Made by a program: the position numbers and the translations under genes. This document shows, piece by piece, positions 56,453-64,000 of a DNA stretch of 64,000 bases. The stretch comes from a marine bacterium B5-7 (GTDB taxonomy: Bacteria > Pseudomonadota > Gammaproteobacteria > Arenicellales > CAJQKF01): NCBI GenBank assembly GCA_021604525.1, contig BQJD01000010.1, positions 1 to 64,000 of the forward strand, in the 5' to 3' direction. Below the pieces are notes generated by a model, which worked only from the letters and a program-made list of their open reading frames with translations, had not been told where the DNA came from and did no database searches. Every line of letters begins with the position of its first letter. The first letter of the stretch is position 1.

Positions 56453-57340
56453 ATGGTGCCAGCAGATCTCATGAGAATTGAAAAACTGGTTGTGATCGGC
56501 GTTGGGCTCATTGGCGGTTCACTCGCTTTGGCACTAAAACGGCGCGGTGTGGTTGGGGAGATCGTTGGTCTCGGACGTCGTGTCGAGACCCTTGAAGAGG
56601 CAGTTTCACTTGGTGTTATCGATCGTTTTGATACTGATCATTCAGCCGTACAGGGGGCTGACCTTATTTTCATGGGTGTACCGGTCGGGGCGATGGCGAC
56701 ACAGTTCGAGCGAATCGCCCCTTATATTAATGATCGCACAACGATTACCGATGGCGGCAGCACCAAACAGCACGTAATTGATGATGCACGGCAGATTCTT
56801 GCCGGTGGTGCATCACGATTCGTTCCCGGTCACCCTATTGCCGGTTCAGAACGTTCAGGCGTGGCTGCGGCTAATGCGGCATTATTTGATAAGCACACGG
56901 TTCTGCTCACGCCGTTGCCTGAAAATGATCCATCGATCATCGAGCAGGTGACCAGGATGTGGCAATACACAGGTGCCTGTGTAGAAACCATGGATCCAGT
57001 CAAACATGACAGGATTTTGGGCCTGACCAGCCACCTCCCTCATATCCTCGCCTATACCCTCGTCGATTTTATTGCGCGAGGTGACAATGCCGAACGCTGC
57101 TTCGATCTTGCCGCGGGTGGATTCTTTGATTTCACTCGTATCGCATCAAGTGATCCGATCATGTGGCGCGATATCACTGTAACCAACCGCGAGTCGTTGT
57201 CAGAATCCATTGGCGATTTTATCGAACGCCTCAGCGCGTTGAAGGAATTGGTGGATCAGGAACGCGCAGACGAAATCGAGTCGCTCTATCGGTTTGCTCG
57301 GGAGGCTCGAAATCGTCTGGTAGACAAGCGCAAGTCATAA
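56453..57340 (+). CDS. tyrA: Prephenate/arogenate dehydrogenase
   Basis: Start candidates are GTG 56411, ATG 56453 (AAGG ten bases upstream, preferred) and ATG 56471. The NAD(P) motif is VVIGVGLIGGSLALALKRRG, with GHPIAGSERSGV and TSHLPHILAY as substrate-site motifs. It oxidatively decarboxylates prephenate (or arogenate) towards tyrosine. In pseudomonads this enzyme can be fused to AroA; here the two genes are separate with only 17 bases between them. Confidence 0.92.
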   Translation: MVPADLMRIEKLVVIGVGLIGGSLALALKRRGVVGEIVGLGRRVETLEEAVSLGVIDRFDTDHSAVQGADLIFMGVPVGAMATQFERIAPYINDRTTITDGGSTKQHVIDDARQILAGGASRFVPGHPIAGSERSGVAAANAALFDKHTVLLTPLPENDPSIIEQVTRMWQYTGACVETMDPVKHDRILGLTSHLPHILAYTLVDFIARGDNAERCFDLAAGGFFDFTRIASSDPIMWRDITVTNRESLSESIGDFIERLSALKELVDQERADEIESLYRFAREARNRLVDKRKS

Positions 57341-57357
57341 CATTGGGACAGACCACG

Positions 57358-58689
57358 ATGGCGGAATCCTACAATATAGAATTCATTATTCAGCCCGGAT
57401 CATCGCTGGGCGGCAGTATGATGGTTCCGGGTGATAAATCGATCAGTCACAGGACAGTCATGCTCGGTTCCATAGCCGATGGCCAAACTCGCGTTAGCGG
57501 ACTCCTTGAAGGCGAAGACGTGATTGCAACGGTTTCTGCGATGCGCGCAATGGGGGTCGATATCGACGGACCTGCAAATGGCGAGATGACAATTGCAGGT
57601 GTCGGCATGCATGGCCTTTCCGCCCCACCGGCGCCGCTTGATTTCGGTAACTCGGGAACCGCAATGCGGTTGATGTGCGGGCTGCTTGCCGCGCAGTCGT
57701 TCGCCAGCGAGTTAAGTGGCGACGAATCGCTACTTGCCCGTCCGATGGAGCGTGTCGCCAGGCCACTTCGGGAAATGGGTGCGAATATTGAAACCAGTGC
57801 AGGGAAACCGCCGATCCTGATCCAGCCAGCGAGTGACGGTTTGCTGGCGAGCGTGCATCACCTCGAGGTCGCGAGTGCACAAGTAAAATCGGCACTGTTG
57901 CTCGCCGGACTGTATGCGCGTGGTGAAACTCGAGTGATTGAGCCGGCTATAACGCGGGACCACACCGAGCGCATGCTTAGAGCATTTGGCATACAAGTCC
58001 ATGGTGGAGAAGACTGGGCTTCGGTCAGTGGTGATCAAAAGCTGATCGGAACCGATGTCGAGGTGCCAGGCGATCTTTCGTCAGCGTCTTTTTTTCTGGT
58101 CGGGGCGGCGATTAGTCCCGACACGGAATTAACCATATCAGATGTCGGAGTAAATCCGACTCGTACTGGAATCATTCGTATTCTCGAAGCAATGGGGGCG
58201 ACGATTGACGAATCGAACCCGCGTGACATAGCCGGTGAACCGGTTGCGGATCTGACCGTTCACGGCGCACAACTGACTGGTATTGATATCCCGCCTTCAT
58301 GGGTACCGCTTGCTATCGATGAGTTTCCAGCGGTGTGCATTGCTGCCGCTGCTGCATCCGGTACTACAGTGATCCGCGGCGCCGCTGAATTGCGAGTCAA
58401 GGAAAGTGACAGAATTGCCGCGATGACAGCCGGGTTGAGAAATTTGAACATTCATGTTGATGAATTCGACGATGGAATTGCAGTCACTGGTGGCATGATG
58501 AGTGGCGGCCAGATCGACAGCTTCGGTGATCATCGAATTGCCATGGCTTTTGCGATTGCCGGGATCATCGCCAGCGATACCATAAGAATCGCAAACTGCC
58601 GCAACGTAGCAACGTCTTTTCCAGGATTTGCCCAGATTGCTGCCGACGCAGGTCTTGATATCGAGGAGAGAATCAATGCCGGCGACTGA
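57358..58689 (+). CDS. aroA: AroA, 3-phosphoshikimate 1-carboxyvinyltransferase (EPSP synthase)
   Basis: The track's start at 57163 lies inside tyrA; the ATG at 57358 gives 443 residues. Motifs are PGDKSISHRTVMLGS, NSGTAMRLMCGLL, RVKESDRI and FGDHRIAM. It joins shikimate-3-phosphate and phosphoenolpyruvate in the shikimate pathway. It overlaps the cmk start by 14 bases. Confidence 0.96.
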   Translation: MAESYNIEFIIQPGSSLGGSMMVPGDKSISHRTVMLGSIADGQTRVSGLLEGEDVIATVSAMRAMGVDIDGPANGEMTIAGVGMHGLSAPPAPLDFGNSGTAMRLMCGLLAAQSFASELSGDESLLARPMERVARPLREMGANIETSAGKPPILIQPASDGLLASVHHLEVASAQVKSALLLAGLYARGETRVIEPAITRDHTERMLRAFGIQVHGGEDWASVSGDQKLIGTDVEVPGDLSSASFFLVGAAISPDTELTISDVGVNPTRTGIIRILEAMGATIDESNPRDIAGEPVADLTVHGAQLTGIDIPPSWVPLAIDEFPAVCIAAAAASGTTVIRGAAELRVKESDRIAAMTAGLRNLNIHVDEFDDGIAVTGGMMSGGQIDSFGDHRIAMAFAIAGIIASDTIRIANCRNVATSFPGFAQIAADAGLDIEERINAGD

Positions 58690-59383
58690 TATCGTCACCG
58701 TCGCAATTGACGGGCCCAGTGGAACCGGTAAGGGTACGATCAGTAAGCGTCTCGCCGAGTGCCATGGCTGGGGGTATCTCGACAGTGGGGCGCTTTACAG
58801 GGTTTTTGCGATTTTAGCCGATGAAGAAGGCATTTTGCCGACAGATATCGACAAGTTAAATAATTTTGCTGCGACGCTGAATATCGACTTCAAGACTGAT
58901 TCGGGCGGGTATCATGTATATGCCAACGGCCGGGACATGACACAGCTTATCCGTGAAGAAGGGGCAGGTACCATCGCGTCGAAATTTGCCGTCATTCCCG
59001 AGATTCGTGCGTTACTAATGGGTCTGCAACGGGATCAACGCCGGGCACCTGGTCTGGTTGCAGACGGCCGAGATATGGGCACTACGGTATTTCCTGATGC
59101 GTTGGTCAAGATATTTCTCGATGCACGCCCTGAAATACGCGCCGAGAGGCGCTATAAGCAGTTGAAGGAAAAGGGTTTCGATGGTAGTCTAGCGCGCCTT
59201 CGTGAGGAGATGGCAGAACGTGATGACAGGGACGCTAACCGGTCGGTATCACCGATGGTTATGGCAGTTGACGCGATTCGAGTGGATACCAGCGACATGT
59301 CGGTCGAAGAAGTGGTAGCGCGAGTCGAAGAGATCGTTAATGAGAGATTGGGCGCAAGTGGCGTAAATACTCCCAGGGAATAG
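58676..59383 (+). CDS. cmk: Cmk, cytidylate kinase
   Basis: 235 residues from the ATG at 58676, preceded by GAGGAGAG within aroA. The P-loop is AIDGPSGTGKGTISK, and LDSGALYRVFA, ADGRDMGTTVFPDA and the RRYKQLKEKG lid are all present. It phosphorylates CMP and dCMP. The aroA-cmk-rpsA order is conserved in gammaproteobacteria. Confidence 0.96.
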   Translation: MPATDIVTVAIDGPSGTGKGTISKRLAECHGWGYLDSGALYRVFAILADEEGILPTDIDKLNNFAATLNIDFKTDSGGYHVYANGRDMTQLIREEGAGTIASKFAVIPEIRALLMGLQRDQRRAPGLVADGRDMGTTVFPDALVKIFLDARPEIRAERRYKQLKEKGFDGSLARLREEMAERDDRDANRSVSPMVMAVDAIRVDTSDMSVEEVVARVEEIVNERLGASGVNTPRE

Positions 59384-59429
59384 TCGCATCACATAGAATT
59401 CCTGCTCCTGCAACGAAGGAATATTCGCC

Positions 59430-59456
59430 CCTGGACCTGAGTATCGTCCGGGTTTT
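59430..59456 (+). terminator. Possible terminator or leader hairpin between cmk and rpsA
   Basis: A 7-bp stem CCTGGAC / GTCCGGG with one G-U pair and a nine-base loop, followed by TTTT. It could partly terminate aroA-cmk transcription or act in the rpsA leader, where S1 autoregulates its own translation in E. coli. Confidence 0.4.
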
Positions 59457-59504
59457 CAATAACTTAACCCAAGCCGGCTTCTGTCGGTGTCGTCCCTCCC
59501 AATC

Positions 59505-61181
59505 ATGTCTGAATCATTTGCTGAACTTTTTGAAGAAAGCCTGAAATCCTCCGTAATGCAGCTCGGTGAAGTCATCACCGGCGAAGTGGTGGATGCCAAC
59601 AACGAATATGTCATTGTAAACGCCGGACTCAAGTCTGAAGCGGAAATCCCCGCGTCGCAGTTTAAAGATCTTAATGGTGAACTTACTGTAGCGATCGGCG
59701 ACATGGTCGAGGTCGCGATCGAAGCGTTGGAAGACGGCTACGGTAATACTCGATTATCGAGAGAAAAAGCCCGTCGCGCAAAAGCATGGAAGGCGCTGGA
59801 GCAGGCCTTCGAGGAACAGAGCATTGTTACGGGCATATTGACGGGTAAGGTCAAGGGCGGTTTCACGGTTTCTATCGACGAGGTACGTGCATTTCTGCCG
59901 GGCTCCCTGGTCGATGTTCGTCCGGTAAGCGACTCTGCCTATCTTGAACGCAAGGAACTTGAGTTCAAGGTTATCAAGCTGGATCGGCAGCGCAATAATG
60001 TTGTGGTATCCCGACGAGCCGTTGTCGAGAAGGAGATGATGGCCGAACGCGAAGCATTGCTTGAAACGCTTGAAGAAGGTCAGATGGTGAAAGGTGTTGT
60101 TAAAAACCTCACTGACTACGGCGCCTTCGTTAATTTGGGTGGCCTCGATGGATTGCTTCATATTACTGATATTGCCTGGCGTCGCGTTAAACACCCGTCG
60201 GAGGTGCTTGAGGTCGGTGACGAAATCGAAGTTAAAGTACTCAAGTTTGATCGCGACAAAAACCGCGTATCACTGGGCTTGAAACAGCTTGGCGACGACC
60301 CGTGGCAGGATCTGCCGCGTCGTTACCCGGAAAATACCCGTTTGTTCGGTAAGGTCACCAACATTACTGACTATGGCGCGTTCGTCGAACTCGAAGAGGG
60401 TGTCGAAGGACTGGTGCATGTATCGGAGATGGACTGGACGAATAAAAATGTTCATCCGAACAAAGTTTCAAAAGTTGGTGATGAAGTCGAGGTCATGGTT
60501 CTGGACATCGATTCCGAGCGACGTCGTATTTCACTCGGTATGAAGCAGTGCATGCCTAATCCATGGGAGGAGTTTGCTGCGACTCATAACAAGAATGACA
60601 AGATTTCCGGCAAGATCAAATCGATTACCGATTTTGGCGTGTTTATCGGTCTTGACGGTGGTATCGATGGCCTTATTCACCTAAGCGATCTGTCGTGGGA
60701 TCGTCCGGGAGAAGAGGTGGTTCGCGAATACCAGAAAGGTGACGAAGTTGAAGCTGTTGTTCTGTCTGTTGATCCGGAACGTGAGCGTATATCCCTTGGC
60801 ATCAAGCAGGCGCTGAGTGATCCATTCACCGCATTTGTCGGTGAACATGGAAAGGGTGGCGTCGTTCGGGGAACCATTACTGAACTCGATGCCAAAGGTG
60901 CGGTTGTGTTGTTGGCAGACGGGATAGAAGGTTATCTTCGAGCTACCGAGCTGGCACGAGATCACGTTGAAGATGCACGCTCAGTGCTTAAAGAGGGTCA
61001 GGAAATCGAAGCGAAGATTACCAGTATCGAACGGAAGAATCGCAGGATTTCCTTATCACTCAAGGCTTTGGATCTTGAAATGCAAGAGCAGGCGATGCAG
61101 GACTTCTCCAAGCGTACTTCAACGGGCAGTGCAACTCTCGGCGACAAGCTTAAAGAAGAACTGTCCAAGCAGTCGTCATGA
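59505..61181 (+). CDS. rpsA: RpsA, 30S ribosomal protein S1
   Basis: 558 residues from the ATG at 59505 ([16 protein letters not shown]), the standard six-S1-motif length. Repeats are recognisable by [41 protein letters not shown] and [21 protein letters not shown] (each one S1 strand set, partly quoted). It binds mRNA and helps load it on the 30S subunit. S1 often represses its own mRNA. Confidence 0.97.
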   Translation: MSESFAELFEESLKSSVMQLGEVITGEVVDANNEYVIVNAGLKSEAEIPASQFKDLNGELTVAIGDMVEVAIEALEDGYGNTRLSREKARRAKAWKALEQAFEEQSIVTGILTGKVKGGFTVSIDEVRAFLPGSLVDVRPVSDSAYLERKELEFKVIKLDRQRNNVVVSRRAVVEKEMMAEREALLETLEEGQMVKGVVKNLTDYGAFVNLGGLDGLLHITDIAWRRVKHPSEVLEVGDEIEVKVLKFDRDKNRVSLGLKQLGDDPWQDLPRRYPENTRLFGKVTNITDYGAFVELEEGVEGLVHVSEMDWTNKNVHPNKVSKVGDEVEVMVLDIDSERRRISLGMKQCMPNPWEEFAATHNKNDKISGKIKSITDFGVFIGLDGGIDGLIHLSDLSWDRPGEEVVREYQKGDEVEAVVLSVDPERERISLGIKQALSDPFTAFVGEHGKGGVVRGTITELDAKGAVVLLADGIEGYLRATELARDHVEDARSVLKEGQEIEAKITSIERKNRRISLSLKALDLEMQEQAMQDFSKRTSTGSATLGDKLKEELSKQSS

Positions 61182-61264
61182 TAATTCGCCTGTAGATAAT
61201 TTATTAATACGACCCTGGGAAATTGTTCTGAGCATAATCAAGCAACTGTTTGGGGTCATTGTGG

Positions 61265-61308
61265 CTGACAACCGACCTGGTGGAATTTCCATTTAGGCCG
61301 GTTGTCAG
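61265..61308 (+). promoter_or_regulatory. Long perfect-stem hairpin between rpsA and ihfB
   Basis: CTGACAACCG / CGGTTGTCAG is a perfect 10-bp stem with a 24-base interior that can form a further short helix (CCT/AGG, TGG/CCA). It lies 28 bases before the ihfB ATG and has no T-tract, so it is more likely a processing or regulatory structure than a plain terminator. Confidence 0.5.
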
Positions 61309-61335
61309 GAATCGAAAATTCACGGTGTATCCAAC

Positions 61336-61683
61336 ATGAATACGGTTACCAAATCGGAACTCATTGAGGCCTTGGCTACTGAACAGTTACACCTTGTTCA
61401 TCGCGACGTCGAATTTTCCGTGAATACATTGCTTGAGCGGATGAGCGATGCACTGGTCTCAGGGCGGCGGATTGAAATTCGCGGATTCGGTAGTATTTCC
61501 CTGCGTTACAGGGGTTCTCGAGTTGGCAGGAATCCAAAAACCGGTGAGGCGGTCACCGTTCCTGAGAAATATGTACCGCATTTCAAGCCGGGAAGGTCGC
61601 TGCGTGAACGCGTCAATCAAATTGAGCCGATATCAACAGGATCGATAGACACAGCCGAGAGTAGTGCACTCGACGGAGCATAA
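61336..61683 (+). CDS. ihfB: IhfB, integration host factor beta subunit
   Basis: 115 residues. The start [16 protein letters not shown], the core [16 protein letters not shown] and the DNA-intercalating arm RNPKTGEAV with the prolyl tip, then [16 protein letters not shown], identify IHF-beta. A ~20-residue tail beyond the usual end is unusual but small. It bends DNA as a heterodimer with IhfA. Confidence 0.95.
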   Translation: MNTVTKSELIEALATEQLHLVHRDVEFSVNTLLERMSDALVSGRRIEIRGFGSISLRYRGSRVGRNPKTGEAVTVPEKYVPHFKPGRSLRERVNQIEPISTGSIDTAESSALDGA

Positions 61684-61736
61684 GTTCATCGGAATGACGG
61701 TGACAAGTTAATCACGGTCATCATTAACCGGCAATC

Positions 61737-62036
61737 ATGAAACGACTCTTTTACGCCATTATCCTGCTTAGCGTATTCATTTTTGGTCTGACGTTTGCTG
61801 CGCGTAATCCACAGACCGTCCACATAAGTTACTATTTCGGCATCGATGTCGAATTGCCTCTCATCTTTGTATTGCTTGCAAGTCTCGCAATCGGCCTTAT
61901 TGCAGGCTACCTGCTCGCGGCAGCGCATGGATTAAAGCGACGTCGGCGTTTGGTCCATAAAATCAGGAGCGAATCAAAAAAAGTGGAATCATCAGTCAGA
62001 GCATCGACGAATGCCCTGGCTCCGAGGAATTCCTGA
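61737..62036 (+). CDS. lapA: LapA, LPS assembly protein A
   Basis: 99 residues with two transmembrane helices around ARNPQTVHISYYFGIDVELP, the DUF1049 pattern, and a basic cytoplasmic end (KRRRRLVHKIRSESKK). In E. coli LapA (YciS) works with LapB in coupling LPS synthesis and transport. Its TGA touches the TTG start of lapB. Confidence 0.92.
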   Translation: MKRLFYAIILLSVFIFGLTFAARNPQTVHISYYFGIDVELPLIFVLLASLAIGLIAGYLLAAAHGLKRRRRLVHKIRSESKKVESSVRASTNALAPRNS

Positions 62037-63245
62037 TTGGATCCCATCTGGCTGCTACTTTTGTTGCCATTGTCGGCTGCGTCTGGTTGGCTGGCGGCCT
62101 CCTGGCCGAAGTCAAGACGCCTGCCAAAAGGTAAGAAACCACTACCCACTGCCTATTATCAAGGTCTCAATCTGCTGCTCAATGAGCAGCATGACAAGGC
62201 AATCGAAGTTCTCGTCAAGGCCCTTGAGGAAGATACGGAAACGGTTGAAGTGCAACTTGCTCTCGGTAATCTCTTCAGGCGACGTGGTGAAGTTGCCCGT
62301 GCCACTCGTATTCATCAGAATCTTATAGCCCGAGATAACCTCGACGATTCCCAGCGTACCCAGGCGCTGTTCGAACTAGGGCAGGATTATTTCAAGGCGG
62401 GGTTATTGGATCGCGCAGAAGACCTGTTCCGCGAGTTGACCGAGATTAGTGAACACAGCGAACAGGCGCTTCGTCACCTGCTGCAGATCTACGACCAGGA
62501 AAAGGAATGGGAAAGCGCGATCATTATTGCCGGTCGGCTGGGAGACATTGGTATTGATTCCGTCGCCCCGGTGATTGCCCAATATCATTGCGAGATTGCT
62601 GAAACGGCTATTCGCGAGGGGCGTTATGACCGCGCTCTCGAACATGCAACCAGAGCACGTGCAGTGGACTCGGGTTGTGTACGTGCGGTTATTCAGTCTG
62701 GTCGATTGGCCGCTTTGCATGGTAATCACGTTGAGGCAGTTGAGATATGGAAACAGGTCGAATCGCAAAGCGCAGATTACCTTGGTGAAGTGCTTGACCT
62801 GATAGCCACAAGCTATCGGGCAATGGGAAATGTCGACGGTTATCGACAGTTTCTTCAGAGCGCGGCTGAACATCATGGCGATGTCCGGTTGGTATTTGCC
62901 CTGGTTGATGTGCTCGATGAAACCGAGGGTAGTACTCGTGCCGAACAATTTCTGGTGGGTTGGCTACGCAAGCATCCGACCATATTCGGGCTTTACCGGC
63001 TTATCGAGCTCAAGATTAAGCAAAAACCACGTAATAATGACGATCTGGAACTCCTTGAAGGCATGATAGGCAGCCTTCTTACCAAGGAATCGGGTTATGT
63101 CTGCCGGCAATGTGGTTTCAGCGCCAAATCACATCATTGGCAATGTCCAGGATGCAAGAGCTGGAATAGTATCTCCTCGGTACAACACAAGACCAAAACT
63201 CTGCCGTATTCCGTTGCCGTCTTGAAAACACTCAAGAGTCTGTGA
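62037..63245 (+). CDS. lapB: LapB (YciM), LPS assembly regulator
   Basis: 402 residues starting at a TTG that directly follows lapA. A single N-terminal membrane helix is followed by about nine TPR units (YYQGLNLLLNEQHDKAIEVLV) and a C-terminal rubredoxin-like metal site with two CxxC pairs (YVCRQCGF and QCPGCKSW). In E. coli it adapts LpxC to FtsH proteolysis, controlling LPS levels; ftsH is in this window at 29.5 kb. Confidence 0.95.
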   Translation: MDPIWLLLLLPLSAASGWLAASWPKSRRLPKGKKPLPTAYYQGLNLLLNEQHDKAIEVLVKALEEDTETVEVQLALGNLFRRRGEVARATRIHQNLIARDNLDDSQRTQALFELGQDYFKAGLLDRAEDLFRELTEISEHSEQALRHLLQIYDQEKEWESAIIIAGRLGDIGIDSVAPVIAQYHCEIAETAIREGRYDRALEHATRARAVDSGCVRAVIQSGRLAALHGNHVEAVEIWKQVESQSADYLGEVLDLIATSYRAMGNVDGYRQFLQSAAEHHGDVRLVFALVDVLDETEGSTRAEQFLVGWLRKHPTIFGLYRLIELKIKQKPRNNDDLELLEGMIGSLLTKESGYVCRQCGFSAKSHHWQCPGCKSWNSISSVQHKTKTLPYSVAVLKTLKSL

Positions 63246-63321
63246 TTAATACCGGTAATTTGACCTGTAATAAGAGGTAATAAGTCGCAGACGATTTCCG
63301 TCCAGATGAATACAGTGGCCG

Positions 63322-63343
63322 ACGTCGCGCCCAGGCGCGATGT
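63322..63343 (+). terminator. Possible terminator between lapB and comEA-like gene
   Basis: ACGTCGCG / CGCGATGT, an 8-bp stem with one G-U pair and a six-base loop, is followed by TTATT. Fits a modest intrinsic terminator after lapB. Confidence 0.35.
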
Positions 63344-63375
63344 TTATTACTTGTTTCAACTAAAGGAAATTGTTT

Positions 63376-63657
63376 ATGTACAGGAAAGTCCTCACGATTG
63401 TCATCTCGGGCCTTATCGCGTCAATGCTCTCGTTTGGTGCGTTTGCAGCAAAAGTTAATCTGAATACGGCTGATGCGCAAGAGCTTGCAGAGGGTATCGA
63501 CGGAGTCGGACCGAAATTGGCCGAGGCTATTGTAAAATGGCGGGAGGCGAATGGTTCATTCTCAAGTATTGAGCAATTAGTCGAGATAAAGGGTGTAGGT
63601 CCCAATATTCTCGAGAAGAATCGCGAAAACTTGATTGTCGATGCTTCATCGCAATAG
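63376..63657 (+). CDS. ComEA-like helix-hairpin-helix protein
   Basis: 93 residues from the ATG at 63376, which has AAAGGA eight bases upstream (the TTG at 63370 in the track is less likely). A signal peptide ends near AFAAK, and the mature part is one double helix-hairpin-helix domain: VNLNTADAQELAEGIDGVGPKLAEAIV and VEIKGVGPNILEKN (the two GVGP hairpins). ComEA-type proteins bind DNA in the periplasm during natural transformation. Confidence 0.85.
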   Translation: MYRKVLTIVISGLIASMLSFGAFAAKVNLNTADAQELAEGIDGVGPKLAEAIVKWREANGSFSSIEQLVEIKGVGPNILEKNRENLIVDASSQ

Positions 63658-63688
63658 CGAAAAAAGCTAAAATAACCATTGGCTAATG

Positions 63689-63712
63689 GAAGGGTGCCGT
63701 AAGGTGCCCTTC
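63689..63712 (+). terminator. Hairpin with GTAA loop after the ComEA-like gene
   Basis: GAAGGGTGCC / GGTGCCCTTC forms a 10-bp stem with two G-U pairs closed by GTAA, a GNRA tetraloop. It is followed by TGTCGTTT rather than a run of T, so termination is plausible but not certain. Confidence 0.5.
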
Positions 63713-63795
63713 TGTCGTTTCAGGGGGTGCCTTAGCGGATTAGTGAAGGTGTCACATATGTTTGCCGATACATCGGCGCAGTGGATGTTGATCGT

Positions 63796-64000
63796 ATGAA
63801 TGTCACGGTTGTGGGTACAGGCTACGTGGGTCTCGTTACCGGAGCATGTCTCGCGGATGTCGGTAACAATGTGCTGTGCATTGATAACGATGCCGGCAAG
63901 ATTGAGAACCTGGTGGATGGAATTATGCCTATCTACGAGCCAGGTCTTGAGGCGATGGTGTTGGAAAATACCCACGCCAGGCGTTTGCGTTTTTCCACCG
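63796..64000 (+). CDS. ugd: UDP-glucose 6-dehydrogenase, cut by the right edge
   Basis: Not in the ORF track because it runs off the window. The visible 68 residues begin [21 protein letters not shown], the NAD-binding start of the UDP-glucose/GDP-mannose dehydrogenase family, and contain [10 protein letters not shown], its conserved second motif. UDP-glucose dehydrogenase is the likeliest member; GDP-mannose or UDP-ManNAc dehydrogenase cannot be excluded from this fragment. Confidence 0.85.
   Translation, partial: MNVTVVGTGYVGLVTGACLADVGNNVLCIDNDAGKIENLVDGIMPIYEPGLEAMVLENTHARRLRFST

Overview
The window is chromosomal DNA from a gammaproteobacterium. Several gene orders point there: rlmE-ftsH-folP-glmM with divergent yhbY; secG followed directly by tRNA-Leu(GAG); a 14-gene nuoA-N operon with separate nuoC and nuoD; gyrA-...-pheA-tyrA-aroA-cmk-rpsA-ihfB-lapA-lapB; and an hflD homologue. 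I cannot name the genus. No phage, insertion sequence or CRISPR array was seen.

Layout. 1-9.2 kb is a loose accessory region, mostly on the + strand. It holds an unidentified conserved protein cut by the left edge, a cysteine-dioxygenase-like cupin, a lipoprotein alpha/beta hydrolase, a secreted cupin, two EamA-type transporters, a pirin, an FkbM-type methyltransferase, and a Sel1-repeat protein with a probable SPOR domain. 9.2-20.8 kb is the most striking locus. Three minus-strand genes (two paralogous TPR-glycosyltransferases and a sulfotransferase) diverge from a 2360-residue trimeric autotransporter. Its head contains 124 consecutive 16-residue repeats in perfect register, followed by canonical 14-residue YadA head repeats, a neck, a short stalk and a beta-barrel anchor. 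A subset of repeats carries N-X-S/T sequons, so the neighbouring enzymes could glycosylate or sulfate this fibre (inference). 20.8-28.4 kb holds a CHASE2-adenylate cyclase, a thioesterase, a thioredoxin-like protein, a PqqD / HprK-like kinase / nucleotidyltransferase cassette resembling a RiPP-tailoring set without a visible precursor, hflD, and an unidentified secreted protein.

28.4-64 kb is core genome: yhbY; rlmE-ftsH closed by two strong hairpins; folP-glmM; a small TPR protein; tpiA-secG-tRNA-Leu; the complete respiratory complex I operon; gyrA with a long acidic tail; a 3-phosphoglycerate dehydrogenase where many relatives have serC; pheA-tyrA-aroA (aromatic amino acids); cmk-rpsA-ihfB; the LPS-assembly regulators lapA-lapB; a ComEA-like protein; and the start of a UDP-glucose dehydrogenase cut by the right edge.

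Candidates for something new, in order: the 16-residue-repeat autotransporter with its divergent modification genes, and the HprK/PqqD/nucleotidyltransferase cassette.
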